Of a stretch of DNA of 59,516 nt, positions 43,823-52,795 are shown in pieces. A program made the position numbers and the translations under genes. Numbering within the stretch: the stretch's first letter is position 1; every line of letters starts with the position of its first letter. Under the pieces are notes generated by a model. It was not told the origin of the DNA, ran no database searches, and saw nothing but the letters and a program-made list of their open reading frames with translations. The DNA is from Chloroflexota bacterium (GTDB lineage Bacteria; Chloroflexota; Anaerolineae; Caldilineales; Caldilineaceae), in NCBI GenBank assembly GCA_003577005.1, contig QEUW01000003.1, positions 1 to 59,516 of the forward strand, read 5' to 3'.

Positions 43823-44350
43823 GTGTTTTGTTTTGGTTTAGTGAAGCGTTACGGCCGGCGAAGCGGCCTGATCCTCGTGCTGGCGTTGGCGTTGGTGCTC
43901 AGCATCCTACCTGCGGCTGCTCTGGCTGCACCGCTCGAGAGCGGAAAAGTACATGTTGTGCGGAAGGGTGAATCGTTGTCCGGCATTGCCCGCTATTATG
44001 GCGTTACCGTCTCAGTCCTGGCCCGGCATAATGGTCTTGCCATCGACAGTTGGGTCTATGTCGGCCAGCGTTTGCATATTCCACCGGCCGGCGCGGGCCA
44101 TAAGCCCTACCCCGGCCATCCGCCGGTGGGGTGCGTCCAATATCACTACGTGCATAAGGGTGACACGCTGACAAAGATTGCCAAGTGGTATGGCGTCAAT
44201 CTACACGCCCTGGCCAAGCTGAACAACATCAGCGACCCCAACATCATCCGCCTGGGCCAAAAGATCTGCATCCCCAGTGCGTATAAGGGCGTCAGCTACG
44301 GGTATCATGCCTACGGGCACAAGGGCCATGATTACGGCCACGGCTACTAG
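43823..44350 (+). CDS. Secreted LysM protein, third paralogue
   Basis: 175 residues from a GTG with AAAGGAAG upstream. Signal peptide (LVLALALVLSILPAAALA), LysM1 (VRKGESLSGIARYYGVTVSVL), a short Pro-rich linker, LysM2 ([21 protein letters not shown]), and a C-terminal His/Gly/Tyr-rich tail (YHAYGHKGHDYGHGY). It lacks the CxxC linker and is the most diverged of the three. Confidence 0.85.
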   Translation: MFCFGLVKRYGRRSGLILVLALALVLSILPAAALAAPLESGKVHVVRKGESLSGIARYYGVTVSVLARHNGLAIDSWVYVGQRLHIPPAGAGHKPYPGHPPVGCVQYHYVHKGDTLTKIAKWYGVNLHALAKLNNISDPNIIRLGQKICIPSAYKGVSYGYHAYGHKGHDYGHGY

Positions 44351-44425
44351 CCTTCGGAGTGGCTGAAGTCGCTGGCTTGATCTGGCAAGATTGAACCAGC
44401 GAGTTGAGCCCGTTCACCACTTGCG

Positions 44426-44474
44426 ACAAAGTGCGACATCCGGCGCCGGGTCACCGCCGGGTATCGCACTTTGT
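44426..44474. terminator. Strong hairpin downstream of LysM cluster
   Basis: ACAAAGTGCGACATCCGGCG and CGCCGGGTATCGCACTTTGT pair with two or three mismatches around a 9-base loop. It lies between the third LysM gene and the GNAT gene. Likely terminator or palindromic repeat. Confidence 0.55.
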
Positions 44475-44498
44475 TACTGACTACAGTCATCGCCTGTC

Positions 44499-45011
44499 AT
44501 GTCTATCGAACTTCGTCTGGCCACCAACGAAACCATTGATGCCTTTCTCAGTCTTGCTGCCCAGTACTTCTTTAGCGGCAGCGAAGCTGAGGCTCGGGCC
44601 AACCTTGGTCCCTTTGATGAGACCGAGACGAGCTTCGTGCTCGCCTACGAAGGCACAGAGCCGGTGGGGACAGTGACGATTCGTTGGAACCCGAATTATC
44701 CACCCTTTCGTGCGGCAGCCATTCCCTTTATTCAGAACATTGAGATCCGCTATGAACTACGGGGACTGGGATATGGGTCACGTGTCCTGGCGGCGGTCGA
44801 GCAGATGATCGGCGAGCGGTCGTCCAAGGTCGGTATTTGTGTTGCACTCTTTGACGCGTATGGCCCTGCGCAGCGCCTCTATGCCAAGCGAGGCTATATT
44901 CCGGATGGTCGCGGGGCCTGCCATCGGTTTACGCCGTTGCAACGGGGCGATGTGATCACGCTAGACGATGATCACCTGCTGTGGCTCGTGAAGGATCTCC
45001 GCCCCGGGTGA
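44499..45011 (+). CDS. GNAT-family N-acetyltransferase
   Basis: 170 residues. The acetyl-CoA loop is IEIRYELRGLGYGSRVLAAVEQM (about residues 83-105), then VALFDAYGPAQRLYAKRGYIPDG, typical GNAT. The 3' end overlaps the convergent ligase gene by 40 bp. Acceptor unknown. Confidence 0.85.
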   Translation: MSIELRLATNETIDAFLSLAAQYFFSGSEAEARANLGPFDETETSFVLAYEGTEPVGTVTIRWNPNYPPFRAAAIPFIQNIEIRYELRGLGYGSRVLAAVEQMIGERSSKVGICVALFDAYGPAQRLYAKRGYIPDGRGACHRFTPLQRGDVITLDDDHLLWLVKDLRPG

Positions 45012-46603
45012 AGACGGCCGTAGCCGGTGTAACGATCCAATAGTTGCCGGAGGGCAGGGTAATCGATCTTGGCATTGTGCCGGCGGTCTACCGGGATGCG
45101 CCGGACAGCGATCACGGTGTCGATCTGGGCCCAGCGCAACGCTTCACGTAGCGTTTGCAGTTGAGCCGGTTGTACCGGCTCGTGACTTTCAACAGCAAGC
45201 AGGCGCTTGCCACCATACGCAACCAGGGCAGATCGTCTGACAAACGGCATCTGCTGTGCTGCCGCTTCCACTGCCAGAGGATAGAGGATGCCACGGCTGT
45301 CGCTGAGCTTGGCTGCACAACGCCCCACGAGCCACAGCCGTCCAGCATTATCAAAATAGCCAGCGTCACCAGTGCGGTGCCAGACTCGAGCGCCGACACG
45401 GATTTTTGTCTCCTCGTTCCCTTGGCCGCCCAAGTAACCAGCCAGAACATGGGGCCCGGTCACCACAATTTCACCCACCTCGCCCGCCGGAAGACGGATG
45501 CGGGTCCATTCGGCTTCGGTGTACGCCCCCAGCGGCTCGCCCCACCGGTCGGGCAGAATGGCGACCTCGACGGCGCTCACCGGCTGGCCAGCCAGCAGTC
45601 CGGCGCCAGACGCCATGCGTTCCCGATCCGCCTGGCCGATCTCCCCTTCAGCAACATGCGTCACCGGTTCCGCTTCGGTGGAGCCATAGACAGCCATCAC
45701 GGTTGCGCGTGGAGCCACCCGCTGCGCCGCACGGAGGAGATCGGGGAAGACCGGCGCGCCCCCGGTAAAGATGCGGGTGATCCCCGGCAGGCGTTGGCTC
45801 GTCTGTTCGCAGTGGGTGACGATCCGCTCCAGAAAGGCGGGTGAGCCTTCGATACAGGTGATGGCGTGCGCCTTGATCTGAGCCACAAGCGGAGCCGGTT
45901 TCACCCGGCCAGGATGCCGGATGTCCACGTGCGGGATCAAGACGCCCACACCAGCCGCCAGATGCGAAAGCACAAAGATGGGCAAGGTGGTCAACACCCG
46001 ATCATCCGGCGTAAGGGCCAGCGTTTCGTCCAAGACCGTATGCTGTTGGAGCAAAAAGCCGTGTGTGCGCACGGCTGCTTTGGGCAGGCCGGTGCTCCCA
46101 CTGGTAAAGGTGATGAGCGCCGGCGTCTCCGGGGCGCAGTCCAGTACAGGGAGGACAGTTGGAGAGTGTCGATACTCTTGCCAGCGGCGGGCGCCCGGTG
46201 CGCCCAGGCCGGTGGCGATCTTCACGGGTATCCGCCGCAGCGCCGGTGAAACGAGACGGAGCAGATGCGCCTTGGGCGTAGCCAGCAGCGCACGGGGCGC
46301 CAGCAACTGGCAGCAGCGGTCGATATGATCCCGCCCTTGCGATGGGTCGATAAAGAGGGCGGTCAACCCGCTGCGGAAGATGCCGGCAAGGGCGACGTAG
46401 AGTTCCACCGCCATCGGGTGAAAGAGCAATACCGTGTCACCGGGGCGCAGGCCAAGCCGGGAGAGAAAAGCAGCGGCGCGGCCGGCGGCGTCTTCCAACT
46501 CCGCAAAGGTGAGCGAGCGGGTGCGGCCCAGACCACCTTCGATCACGGCGGGCGCCGCCGGCCGCGCCGCTGCCTGTTGGCTGAGCAGGTCGACCAGGTT
46601 CAT
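44972..46603 (-). CDS. AMP-dependent synthetase/ligase, OleC-like
   Basis: 543 residues. Adenylation motifs: ITFTSGSTGLPKAAVRTHG (P-loop, about residues 162-180), YGSTEAEPV, TGDAGYFDNAGRLWLVGR, and a C-terminal lid ending RRIPVDRRHNAKIDYPAL. That last phrase resembles OleC, which closes beta-hydroxy acids to beta-lactones, and related fatty-acid ligases. No oleA, oleB or oleD is adjacent. Its ATG overlaps the TGA of the upstream GNAT gene, so the two are coupled. Confidence 0.82.
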   Translation of the reverse strand: MNLVDLLSQQAAARPAAPAVIEGGLGRTRSLTFAELEDAAGRAAAFLSRLGLRPGDTVLLFHPMAVELYVALAGIFRSGLTALFIDPSQGRDHIDRCCQLLAPRALLATPKAHLLRLVSPALRRIPVKIATGLGAPGARRWQEYRHSPTVLPVLDCAPETPALITFTSGSTGLPKAAVRTHGFLLQQHTVLDETLALTPDDRVLTTLPIFVLSHLAAGVGVLIPHVDIRHPGRVKPAPLVAQIKAHAITCIEGSPAFLERIVTHCEQTSQRLPGITRIFTGGAPVFPDLLRAAQRVAPRATVMAVYGSTEAEPVTHVAEGEIGQADRERMASGAGLLAGQPVSAVEVAILPDRWGEPLGAYTEAEWTRIRLPAGEVGEIVVTGPHVLAGYLGGQGNEETKIRVGARVWHRTGDAGYFDNAGRLWLVGRCAAKLSDSRGILYPLAVEAAAQQMPFVRRSALVAYGGKRLLAVESHEPVQPAQLQTLREALRWAQIDTVIAVRRIPVDRRHNAKIDYPALRQLLDRYTGYGRLHPGRRSFTSHSR

Positions 46604-47466
46604 GGGGGGCCCGGCTGGCCAAATCTGTATTCGATGAAGTCGCGCACAGGCCGAAAGCCGATCTTCTGATAGATACTGTTGGAGGTGGGGTTGGCGAGGT
46701 CGGTAAAGAGCGTGACAAACTGCTTTCCCTCATCCAACAGACGTTGGCTGAGCGCGGCAACCAGAGCTGTGGCGTAGCCCTGGTGGCGGAATTCAGGTGG
46801 CGTATAGACTGGACCAATGGTGATCCCGCGCCGGGTGGGCCGGGCGCGCCCGGCCAGAGAGACGGGTCCATTGTCATCCCACACAAAAAAGTTTTGATGG
46901 CGCAGCGCACGCTCGACCCCTTGATAGGCGCGTTCCAGGTCCTGATCGGGTTCGTGCAGCGCTTCGAAGCCAAAGGCGGTCACCCACTGCACCAACAACT
47001 CTTTGTCAGCCGAAGTAGCAAGCCGGAGCTTTCCGGGGGGGTAGGGTGGATGGTCAACCTGTTGCAGTTCAAACGCACGCATGTGCATCTGGAGCGTGTA
47101 CGGCTGGCCGGTCACCGCCGACCAGATCTCGGCAAAGCTGGCCGAGAGCGGAACCGGCCCGTTGACCCCCGGCACAGACCGCTCGTTCGCCACCAGATCA
47201 TCGACGACCAGCGCAAACGCTGCCGGGTAATCAGGCTGGTCGCTGGCGACGATCACATTGTACGGAGGCGTCATCGTCGCCGCCGCGACCAGCCGGCCAT
47301 CATCCAATACGGCAGAAAGGTAAGGTGTGCTTTCGACGAAGTCGGGCTGGTCGCGCAGCCGGACGACGATCCCCAGCATCAGACTGTTGACCGTCTCTTC
47401 TTGCTCTAGCACAGCCTGGGTTTGCGTCAAAAAATCGGCGGGCTCGACATAGGTTGTCAGTTCCAT
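46600..47466 (-). CDS. GNAT-family acetyltransferase, two-domain
   Basis: 288 residues. The C-terminal GNAT domain carries IGPVYTPPEFRHQGYATALVAALSQRLLDEG with the Q/RxxGxG/A loop, then TDLANPTSNSIYQKIGFRPV. The N-terminal half is a second, degenerate GNAT-like fold. This matches a family often annotated as predicted acetyltransferase. Coupled to the ligase by a four-base ATGA overlap, which suggests a shared pathway. Confidence 0.85.
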   Translation of the reverse strand: MELTTYVEPADFLTQTQAVLEQEETVNSLMLGIVVRLRDQPDFVESTPYLSAVLDDGRLVAAATMTPPYNVIVASDQPDYPAAFALVVDDLVANERSVPGVNGPVPLSASFAEIWSAVTGQPYTLQMHMRAFELQQVDHPPYPPGKLRLATSADKELLVQWVTAFGFEALHEPDQDLERAYQGVERALRHQNFFVWDDNGPVSLAGRARPTRRGITIGPVYTPPEFRHQGYATALVAALSQRLLDEGKQFVTLFTDLANPTSNSIYQKIGFRPVRDFIEYRFGQPGPP

Positions 47467-47522
47467 AAGCTACCTACCTTATAGACAAACCCGATAGACG
47501 CCATCTACCCTTACTTGCCGGT

Positions 47523-48392
47523 TCAGGCCGCCAGCAGGCGGTTCTGAGGCATGTTTTCGAGGCGGGTCAACCAGTAGTGGACATCGAAATTGTTGTCGCC
47601 TGTCAGAAAGCGCCACAACTTGACGCGGTTGACGATCTCCAGCCGGCCGCCGGCATCCTCGAACCACGGTTCCTGGCGTGAGAGGATCGTCTGGATGTCC
47701 TCGATGGCGTTGGTTTCGCGAGTGAAGATCGGCTTGTGTTTGCTGTAATCGGCGGGCAGATCATCGGTGTTCCACAGCCGCAACTGGCGGACGCGCGGGT
47801 TGAGCCGGATCTTGTACATGTAGCGCACGCGGTCTGTCTTGTTCTGGCGGCCACAGTGCCAGATGCCGTGGTGCAGGGCCAGCAGCGACCCGGCCTTGCA
47901 GACCATAGGCACCTGCCCCAGTAAGTTCTGATAGCGGGCAATGTCCATTTCGTTGATGCGGCGGAAGTGGCTGCCCGGCACCAGCAGGGTGCCCCCCATC
48001 TCCAGCGGCACATCATGGGGGAAGTACATCAGTTGGATGTCAAAGTGCATGCGCGTGTCGATGATCGAGTCGCCGTGCAGCCCCTGCGCCGAATCCTGGT
48101 TGGGCTGGCGCACATGGACGGCGTGGTGGTCGAAGAGCGGGTCAGGCCCCACCAGGCTCTGGATGATGCCCTGGACCTCGGGCAGCCGCAACATGCGCCC
48201 GATGGCCGACGGTTCCGGGTAACATTGTGAGAGCGGCGTGCCGGCGGGTGCGGCCTTGATCGAACCTGCGTCGATCTCAGCCATCACCGCCTCATTGATC
48301 TCGGCTGGGACCAGTTCATCAAAACGCAAGAACCCTTTTGCGACAAATGTCGCCATCTGTTTGGAGTTGAGTAAATATTGCTTGTCCATCAT
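47523..48392 (-). CDS. Phytanoyl-CoA dioxygenase (PhyH) family protein
   Basis: 289 residues, ATG with AGGAG 8 bases upstream. Fe(II)/2-oxoglutarate dioxygenase signs: HGDSIIDTRMHFDIQLMYFPHDV (HxD motif region), GGTLLVPGSHF, LLALHHGIWHCGRQN (second His), and an Arg in VRYMYKIRLNPR. Substrate unknown; the family hydroxylates lipids and many secondary metabolites. It follows a 92-residue unknown gene in the same direction. Confidence 0.88.
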   Translation of the reverse strand: MMDKQYLLNSKQMATFVAKGFLRFDELVPAEINEAVMAEIDAGSIKAAPAGTPLSQCYPEPSAIGRMLRLPEVQGIIQSLVGPDPLFDHHAVHVRQPNQDSAQGLHGDSIIDTRMHFDIQLMYFPHDVPLEMGGTLLVPGSHFRRINEMDIARYQNLLGQVPMVCKAGSLLALHHGIWHCGRQNKTDRVRYMYKIRLNPRVRQLRLWNTDDLPADYSKHKPIFTRETNAIEDIQTILSRQEPWFEDAGGRLEIVNRVKLWRFLTGDNNFDVHYWLTRLENMPQNRLLAA

Positions 48393-48418
48393 CCATTGTT
48401 CTCCTGAGCCAGAATCAT

Positions 48419-48462
48419 CCTCGTCCTCGTTCTCGAAGGCAAGGACGAGAACGAGGGGCGCT
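48419..48462. repeat. Hexamer-type repeat hairpin before PhyH gene
   Basis: CCTCGTCCTCGTTCTCG pairs with CGAGAACGAGG-type sequence around AAGGCAA; the left arm is built from TCGTCC/TCGTTC units. It fills the gap between the small unknown gene and the PhyH gene. Confidence 0.5.
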
Positions 48463-48739
48463 ACTCGATTTCAACCAGCTTTTCGAAGATGAATTCGTAC
48501 ATCTGGAACGAGGTAGTATACTCCATACCCGGATAAGGCGGGATGAGCTGGGGGAACTGGATCACTCGCCAGCCGTCCTTGAGGGCGTCGAGCCCGGTGG
48601 CATAGGGTGGCGTGTCGCTGTCACCAGTGGTGTGATGCTCCTTGCCGGCGCCATCGTACATCGACCATCCCTTCACCCGGCTGTCCAGCGCCGAATTGGC
48701 GAGATAGAGCACCAATACTTTTTGTCGCACGTTTGCCAT
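48461..48739 (-). CDS. Small conserved-looking protein of unknown function
   Basis: 92 residues from the ATG at 48739 (MANVRQKVLVLYLANSALDS); the upstream ATG seven codons earlier is less likely. Mixed alpha/beta composition, with GWSMYDGAG and WRVIQFPQLIPPYPGMEYTT, no signal peptide, and a helical acidic end (FIFEKLVEIE). Not a family I can name. Its position directly before the PhyH gene suggests a functional link. Confidence 0.65.
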   Translation of the reverse strand: MANVRQKVLVLYLANSALDSRVKGWSMYDGAGKEHHTTGDSDTPPYATGLDALKDGWRVIQFPQLIPPYPGMEYTTSFQMYEFIFEKLVEIE

Positions 48740-48879
48740 ACCGACTCCATCCAATTGCATGTCACAGACAGCCTCGTATCAAACGTGTAATACCGCCCAC
48801 GACATAAAAAGAAAAACATTGCTGCCTCCCAGAGGCCCAAAATCAAGAGTTAACTATTGACAATTGTTAACGAACCTGG

Positions 48880-50169
48880 CTACCCTCCCCGCACCATTTC
48901 CAACAGCCGGCCCAGCACCTTTTCGCCGTCAGCGCGCAGGCCATTGTGCTCGTACTCGTTGGTCACCCAGAGCTTGATCCCGGCAATGACCGCGGCGGTC
49001 TCTTCCGAATAGGTGCGTTCGACGTACATGTCGTCGTAATAGATGGCGGCGGCGCAAGGCACGGTATTGGTGCTTAGCACGGCCTCATCGTAGAGTTGGG
49101 GCCAATCTCCAAACTCAGCCAGCAGATGAGCGGCCTCGCACAGCGGCTGCAATTGCGGGTATTCGTCGAACATCCACGGATAGACCATTTCACCAGTGAA
49201 ATAGACGATGCGCTCCGGGTTAGGTTCAAACTCTGGATATTCGCTGCGGACCCGCTCGGCTGCCCAGCGCGAGGCCGTCCCCTGGCAATAGATTGCCTCG
49301 TGCAGGATAGCAAAAATGGGGTTCGTCTCAAACGAGTCCATCTGTTCCACCTGGCGCAGAAAGCGGTAGCTCAACTCCGGCTGGCGAGTGCCGCGGACAA
49401 AGGCCTCTTCGAGCAGATAGTGCACCTGCTCAAAACCGTCGCTGGCGCCAAAGGCTAACCCCAACTGCTGAAAGCGCCGTGGCGTCAACCGTCCCCCGCC
49501 AGGCAGGCGCACATCGTGCTCATGCAAGTGGCGGACGATCACCTGCACCTGTTCCACATCCTCTGGATAGCGTTCGTAAAAGCGGCGGTTCTTCTCCAGC
49601 ACGCGCCGATAAGTCGCACGGTAGACATCCTCGGCCGGCCACGATAAGGATGGCAAGCCGCCGGTGATGATCGCCTCGTGCAGCGCATGGGGTGCGGCGG
49701 AAAGATAGTGTGTCACGCAAAAACCGCCAAAGCTCTGGCCGAGCACGCTCCATCTACCCTCCTCACCCACCAGTTGCCGGCGGATCGACTCGGCGTCGCG
49801 CACGATATTGTCGGCGCGGAAGTGTTTCAGATAGTCGGCTTGCGCCTGAGGGGTGGGCAGGCGGGCGAGCGTTTGAGCCGTCGCCATAGTGCTCAACCCT
49901 GTGCCGCGCTGGTCGAGCAGCAGCAGGCGGTAGTCCTGCACGGCCCGTTTGATCCAACCGCTGTTCTCCATTGGGCGCGGCGATCCAAAACCCGGCCCGC
50001 CCTGGAAGTAGACCAGCCACGGCAGATTCTCTTGTTCGCGGCTTGCGGCCACAACCTCACGGGCAAAGACCGTGATCTGCTCGCCGCCCGGTTGCCGGTA
50101 GTCGAGTGGAAGGGTAAATTCATGGCCGGTCAAAACCAGGCCAGGGATACGATGAGTAAAGGTGCGCAT
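48880..50169 (-). CDS. Prolyl aminopeptidase-like alpha/beta hydrolase (S33)
   Basis: 429 residues. Alpha/beta hydrolase with YFQGGPGFGSPRP (oxyanion HGGPG-like), DQRGTGLS, the nucleophile in GQSFGGFCVTHYL (about Ser145), a helical cap, and a C-terminal region ending GLRADGEKVLGRLLEM. This matches the proline iminopeptidase subgroup of about 430 residues. Cytoplasmic. A GTAATGC repeat array fills the gap upstream. Confidence 0.9.
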   Translation of the reverse strand: MRTFTHRIPGLVLTGHEFTLPLDYRQPGGEQITVFAREVVAASREQENLPWLVYFQGGPGFGSPRPMENSGWIKRAVQDYRLLLLDQRGTGLSTMATAQTLARLPTPQAQADYLKHFRADNIVRDAESIRRQLVGEEGRWSVLGQSFGGFCVTHYLSAAPHALHEAIITGGLPSLSWPAEDVYRATYRRVLEKNRRFYERYPEDVEQVQVIVRHLHEHDVRLPGGGRLTPRRFQQLGLAFGASDGFEQVHYLLEEAFVRGTRQPELSYRFLRQVEQMDSFETNPIFAILHEAIYCQGTASRWAAERVRSEYPEFEPNPERIVYFTGEMVYPWMFDEYPQLQPLCEAAHLLAEFGDWPQLYDEAVLSTNTVPCAAAIYYDDMYVERTYSEETAAVIAGIKLWVTNEYEHNGLRADGEKVLGRLLEMVRGG

Positions 50170-50182
50170 AGGGTTGACATGA

Positions 50183-50238
50183 GTGATGAGTAATGCGTAA
50201 TGCGTAATACGTGATGCGTGATGCGTAATGCGTGATGC
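50183..50238. repeat. Heptamer tandem repeat, unit GTAATGC (8 copies)
   Basis: Eight uninterrupted 7-bp units: GTGATGA, GTAATGC, GTAATGC, GTAATAC, GTGATGC, GTGATGC, GTAATGC, GTGATGC. They are direct only, with no inverted arm. The array fills most of the 76-bp gap between the flavin oxidoreductase stop and the S33 hydrolase start. Confidence 0.85.
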
Positions 50239-50245
50239 AGGCGGC

Positions 50246-51673
50246 CTAGCCTCCCTTGATTTTCTGAAGTTCGGTAAACTCTGGCCGGGTCTTATAAAAA
50301 TCGTCGAGCGGATAACAGCCGGAGATCAGACCGTTGCGCGGGCCGGTGGTGCAATCGCTAAAGGTGCGGCAGAGACGTTTGCGCTGCACCGGCTTGCCGG
50401 CCAGAATGTCGGCGCAAATGTCCGGGTACGAAAGCACCATCCGCCCGATGCCGACAAAATCGGTCTGGCCGGTGCGCACCGCGGCCTGAGCCACATGGGG
50501 GAACCACTCCTGCAGATAGGAGTAGCCGCTGCCTACGTAGACCAGGTTGGGCCGTTGCCGTTTCAACTCGGCCACGACACCGATCTGCCGGGCGACCCCC
50601 ACCAGCGGGTCTTCGGGCGGTTGATAGCCGTCGGAAGGTGGGAAGAAAGCCGGACGCTGGATGTGCGGGTTGTAGTATGGGCTGCCGGCGGTGATACAAA
50701 CCAGCTTGATCGCCAACTGCTCCAACAGGTCGAGAAAGGCGAGCGGCTCGGTCAAGTCAACCTGCAACCCACTCTCGTCGCAGCCAAAGGCGTAGCGGTA
50801 GCCATTCCCCTCAAACGGTGTGGGGATGCCACGGCGGTCGGGTCCCGGTTGGAAGGCGACAAAATCAAACGCGCTGAGCCGCACAGCTAAATCCAGACCA
50901 GGCGCTTCGGCGCGGATGCCGTCCACCAGGTTGCGCAGAAAGCGTGTCCGGTTCTCAAAACTGCCGCCGTAGCGACCGGGCCGGTCCACGGCGCTGAGAA
51001 ATTCATGGCCGAGGTAGCCGTGACAATGCTTGAGGTCGACAAAGGCAAAACCGGCTTGCTGGGCGAGCCGGGCTGCGGCGACAAAATCGTCGATCAGCCG
51101 GTCGATCTCATCATCGGTCAGCACCGGGCTATCGGGCGGCAGATGGAAGCGACGGTCAAGCAGCGGGTGGTGGTAGAGGATGGCGGGTTCGAGCGTCTTG
51201 GTGTGCGGGCGGGCAAAGCGGCCCGAATGGGTCAACTGCAGGCCGATCAGGAGATCATCGCTGCGACCATAGCGTTGTTCGTGCGCTTTGACCAGCAGTT
51301 CGCGCGTCTCGGCCAGGGCGCCGGCGGTTTCAGGCAGGATCATCAACTGGTTGGGGTTGGCGCGGCCGTCGGGCCGTACAGCCACGGCCTCGCAACCCCA
51401 GATCAATTTTGCGCCGCTCTCGCCAAACCGCTGCCAGCGCCGCCGCACTAGCTCGGTGGGCCGGCCATCGGTCGTACCATCCCACCCTTCCATGGGCAAG
51501 ACGGCAAAACGGTTGCCGATGGTCCGATTACCCAACACATGGGGTTGCGCCAGAGCGGCAGCCGCTCCCTGTTCCATCTCTTCATCAAAAGGCAGGCGAG
51601 CCCCCTGCGCTTCTGCATAACGCACAAAGTCCTGCGCGCTCTTGAATGCCGCCACCCGGCGAAATTCAGCCAT
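50246..51673 (-). CDS. NADH:flavin oxidoreductase (old yellow enzyme family)
   Basis: 475 residues, ATG with GGAG 9 bases upstream. FMN barrel with [13 protein letters not shown] near the N-terminus, a long [35 protein letters not shown] segment (active-site HxxH-type and the family GG.xENR motif), and [15 protein letters not shown] Cys-rich C-terminal stretch ([20 protein letters not shown]) could hold an iron-sulfur cluster, as in dienoyl-CoA reductases, but the second flavin domain is absent. Substrate unknown. Confidence 0.9.
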   Translation of the reverse strand: MAEFRRVAAFKSAQDFVRYAEAQGARLPFDEEMEQGAAAALAQPHVLGNRTIGNRFAVLPMEGWDGTTDGRPTELVRRRWQRFGESGAKLIWGCEAVAVRPDGRANPNQLMILPETAGALAETRELLVKAHEQRYGRSDDLLIGLQLTHSGRFARPHTKTLEPAILYHHPLLDRRFHLPPDSPVLTDDEIDRLIDDFVAAARLAQQAGFAFVDLKHCHGYLGHEFLSAVDRPGRYGGSFENRTRFLRNLVDGIRAEAPGLDLAVRLSAFDFVAFQPGPDRRGIPTPFEGNGYRYAFGCDESGLQVDLTEPLAFLDLLEQLAIKLVCITAGSPYYNPHIQRPAFFPPSDGYQPPEDPLVGVARQIGVVAELKRQRPNLVYVGSGYSYLQEWFPHVAQAAVRTGQTDFVGIGRMVLSYPDICADILAGKPVQRKRLCRTFSDCTTGPRNGLISGCYPLDDFYKTRPEFTELQKIKGG

Positions 51674-51730
51674 CCGTGCTCACTCCGTTACTGGTTTGTA
51701 TCGCTTTAGAAGCATTGCCTGTTACCAGAA

Positions 51731-51827
51731 GACGTAATGGGTAATGCATAATGGGTAATACGTGATGCGTAATGGGTAATGCGTACCCACGAATTACGCA
51801 TCACGTATTACCCATTACCCAATCACG
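51731..51827. repeat. Heptamer-repeat hairpin, unit GTAATGC/GTAATGG
   Basis: The left arm has units GTAATGG, GTAATGC, ATAATGG, GTAATAC, GTGATGC, GTAATGG and GTAATGC. A short loop (GTACCCACGA) follows, then the complement in ATTACGC, ATCACGT, ATTACCC, ATTACCC order. The TAA stop of the DapA-like gene (51815-51817) lies inside the right arm. Confidence 0.8.
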
Positions 51828-52795
51828 CCCAACCGTTCGGCAATATCGCGCAAAATAGCAATGTCGCTCTCCGGCCGGCGGTGCGCCTGGGGATGGACGG
51901 CGTCCGACTCGATCCAACCGCGCAGCTTTAGGAACTGGGCGGCTGTGTGTTTGTAGGCGGGCACTGGCGGACGGAAGGCAAAATGACCCAGATATTGCAA
52001 CATATCGTTGAGCTCGTAAAAGGCAGGGTCGCCAGCTGCCCAGAGCGCATCGCGCCGGGCAAAAAGGTCGGGGGCAAAGGTGCTGAGACCGAGCAGATAA
52101 TCACTTCCGTACATCACCATATCGATAGCGAGGTCATTGCCGGTGTAGAGCTTGAAGTCAGGCCGGAACTGGTCGCGCACGGCGAGCCGCTCCCATTCCT
52201 GCTGGCGGCTGAGCGAGGAATGCTTGGCGCCCACACACTGGGGTATGCTCAGCAATCCCTTGTAGGTCTCCAGGTCGTAGATCTGGCCAAAGGGAGCGAA
52301 CATCTTCCCCAGTTCAAAAGCAAGAAATTGAGGTGCCTCCTTGCCCAACCCCGCATACGAAGCCACGATCTGATCGCCGGGCTGGCTGGTCAGGCCATAG
52401 GACTGAAAGATAATCGGCGTACCCCCATAGCGTTGGATCAACTCGATCTGGCGCGCATAGAGTGCCGGCTGATAGGGGTCGCCGGGCTGGTCGGTGACAA
52501 ACGCGCCGGCGACAAAGGGCTTGCCGTCGAGGGTCTCTTGTGTGCGCGCCAGCACCTCGTGGCGCGTCTCCTCGTCAATGAGATTGGCAAAGCCGGTGTC
52601 CATATTGACGGCGGGGGTGAGACCGGCCTCCGCTGTACGGCCCACATGGGCGCAGAAACCGTCCCAGTCGACCGCCCCATCCTCGTGGAAGGGCAGCAGC
52701 GTGGCGGAGATACCGGTGATCGGGCGGCGCGGCTGGATCATGCGCAGCGGGTCGATAGGCGTCGCTTCGGCCTGAGTTGGGGATGTCAACGTCAT
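51815..52795 (-). CDS. Dihydrodipicolinate synthase/NAL-family aldolase
   Basis: 326 residues, ATG after AGGAGGAGAC. TIM-barrel aldolase: N-terminal [26 protein letters not shown] in place of the usual tyrosine segment, and the Schiff-base lysine in GAKHSS (about residue 191). Some active-site phrases of true DapA (the GTTGE loop) are changed to NMDTGFANL, so it is probably another member of the family. Last of the minus-strand catabolic group. Confidence 0.82.
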   Translation of the reverse strand: MTLTSPTQAEATPIDPLRMIQPRRPITGISATLLPFHEDGAVDWDGFCAHVGRTAEAGLTPAVNMDTGFANLIDEETRHEVLARTQETLDGKPFVAGAFVTDQPGDPYQPALYARQIELIQRYGGTPIIFQSYGLTSQPGDQIVASYAGLGKEAPQFLAFELGKMFAPFGQIYDLETYKGLLSIPQCVGAKHSSLSRQQEWERLAVRDQFRPDFKLYTGNDLAIDMVMYGSDYLLGLSTFAPDLFARRDALWAAGDPAFYELNDMLQYLGHFAFRPPVPAYKHTAAQFLKLRGWIESDAVHPQAHRRPESDIAILRDIAERLGVIG

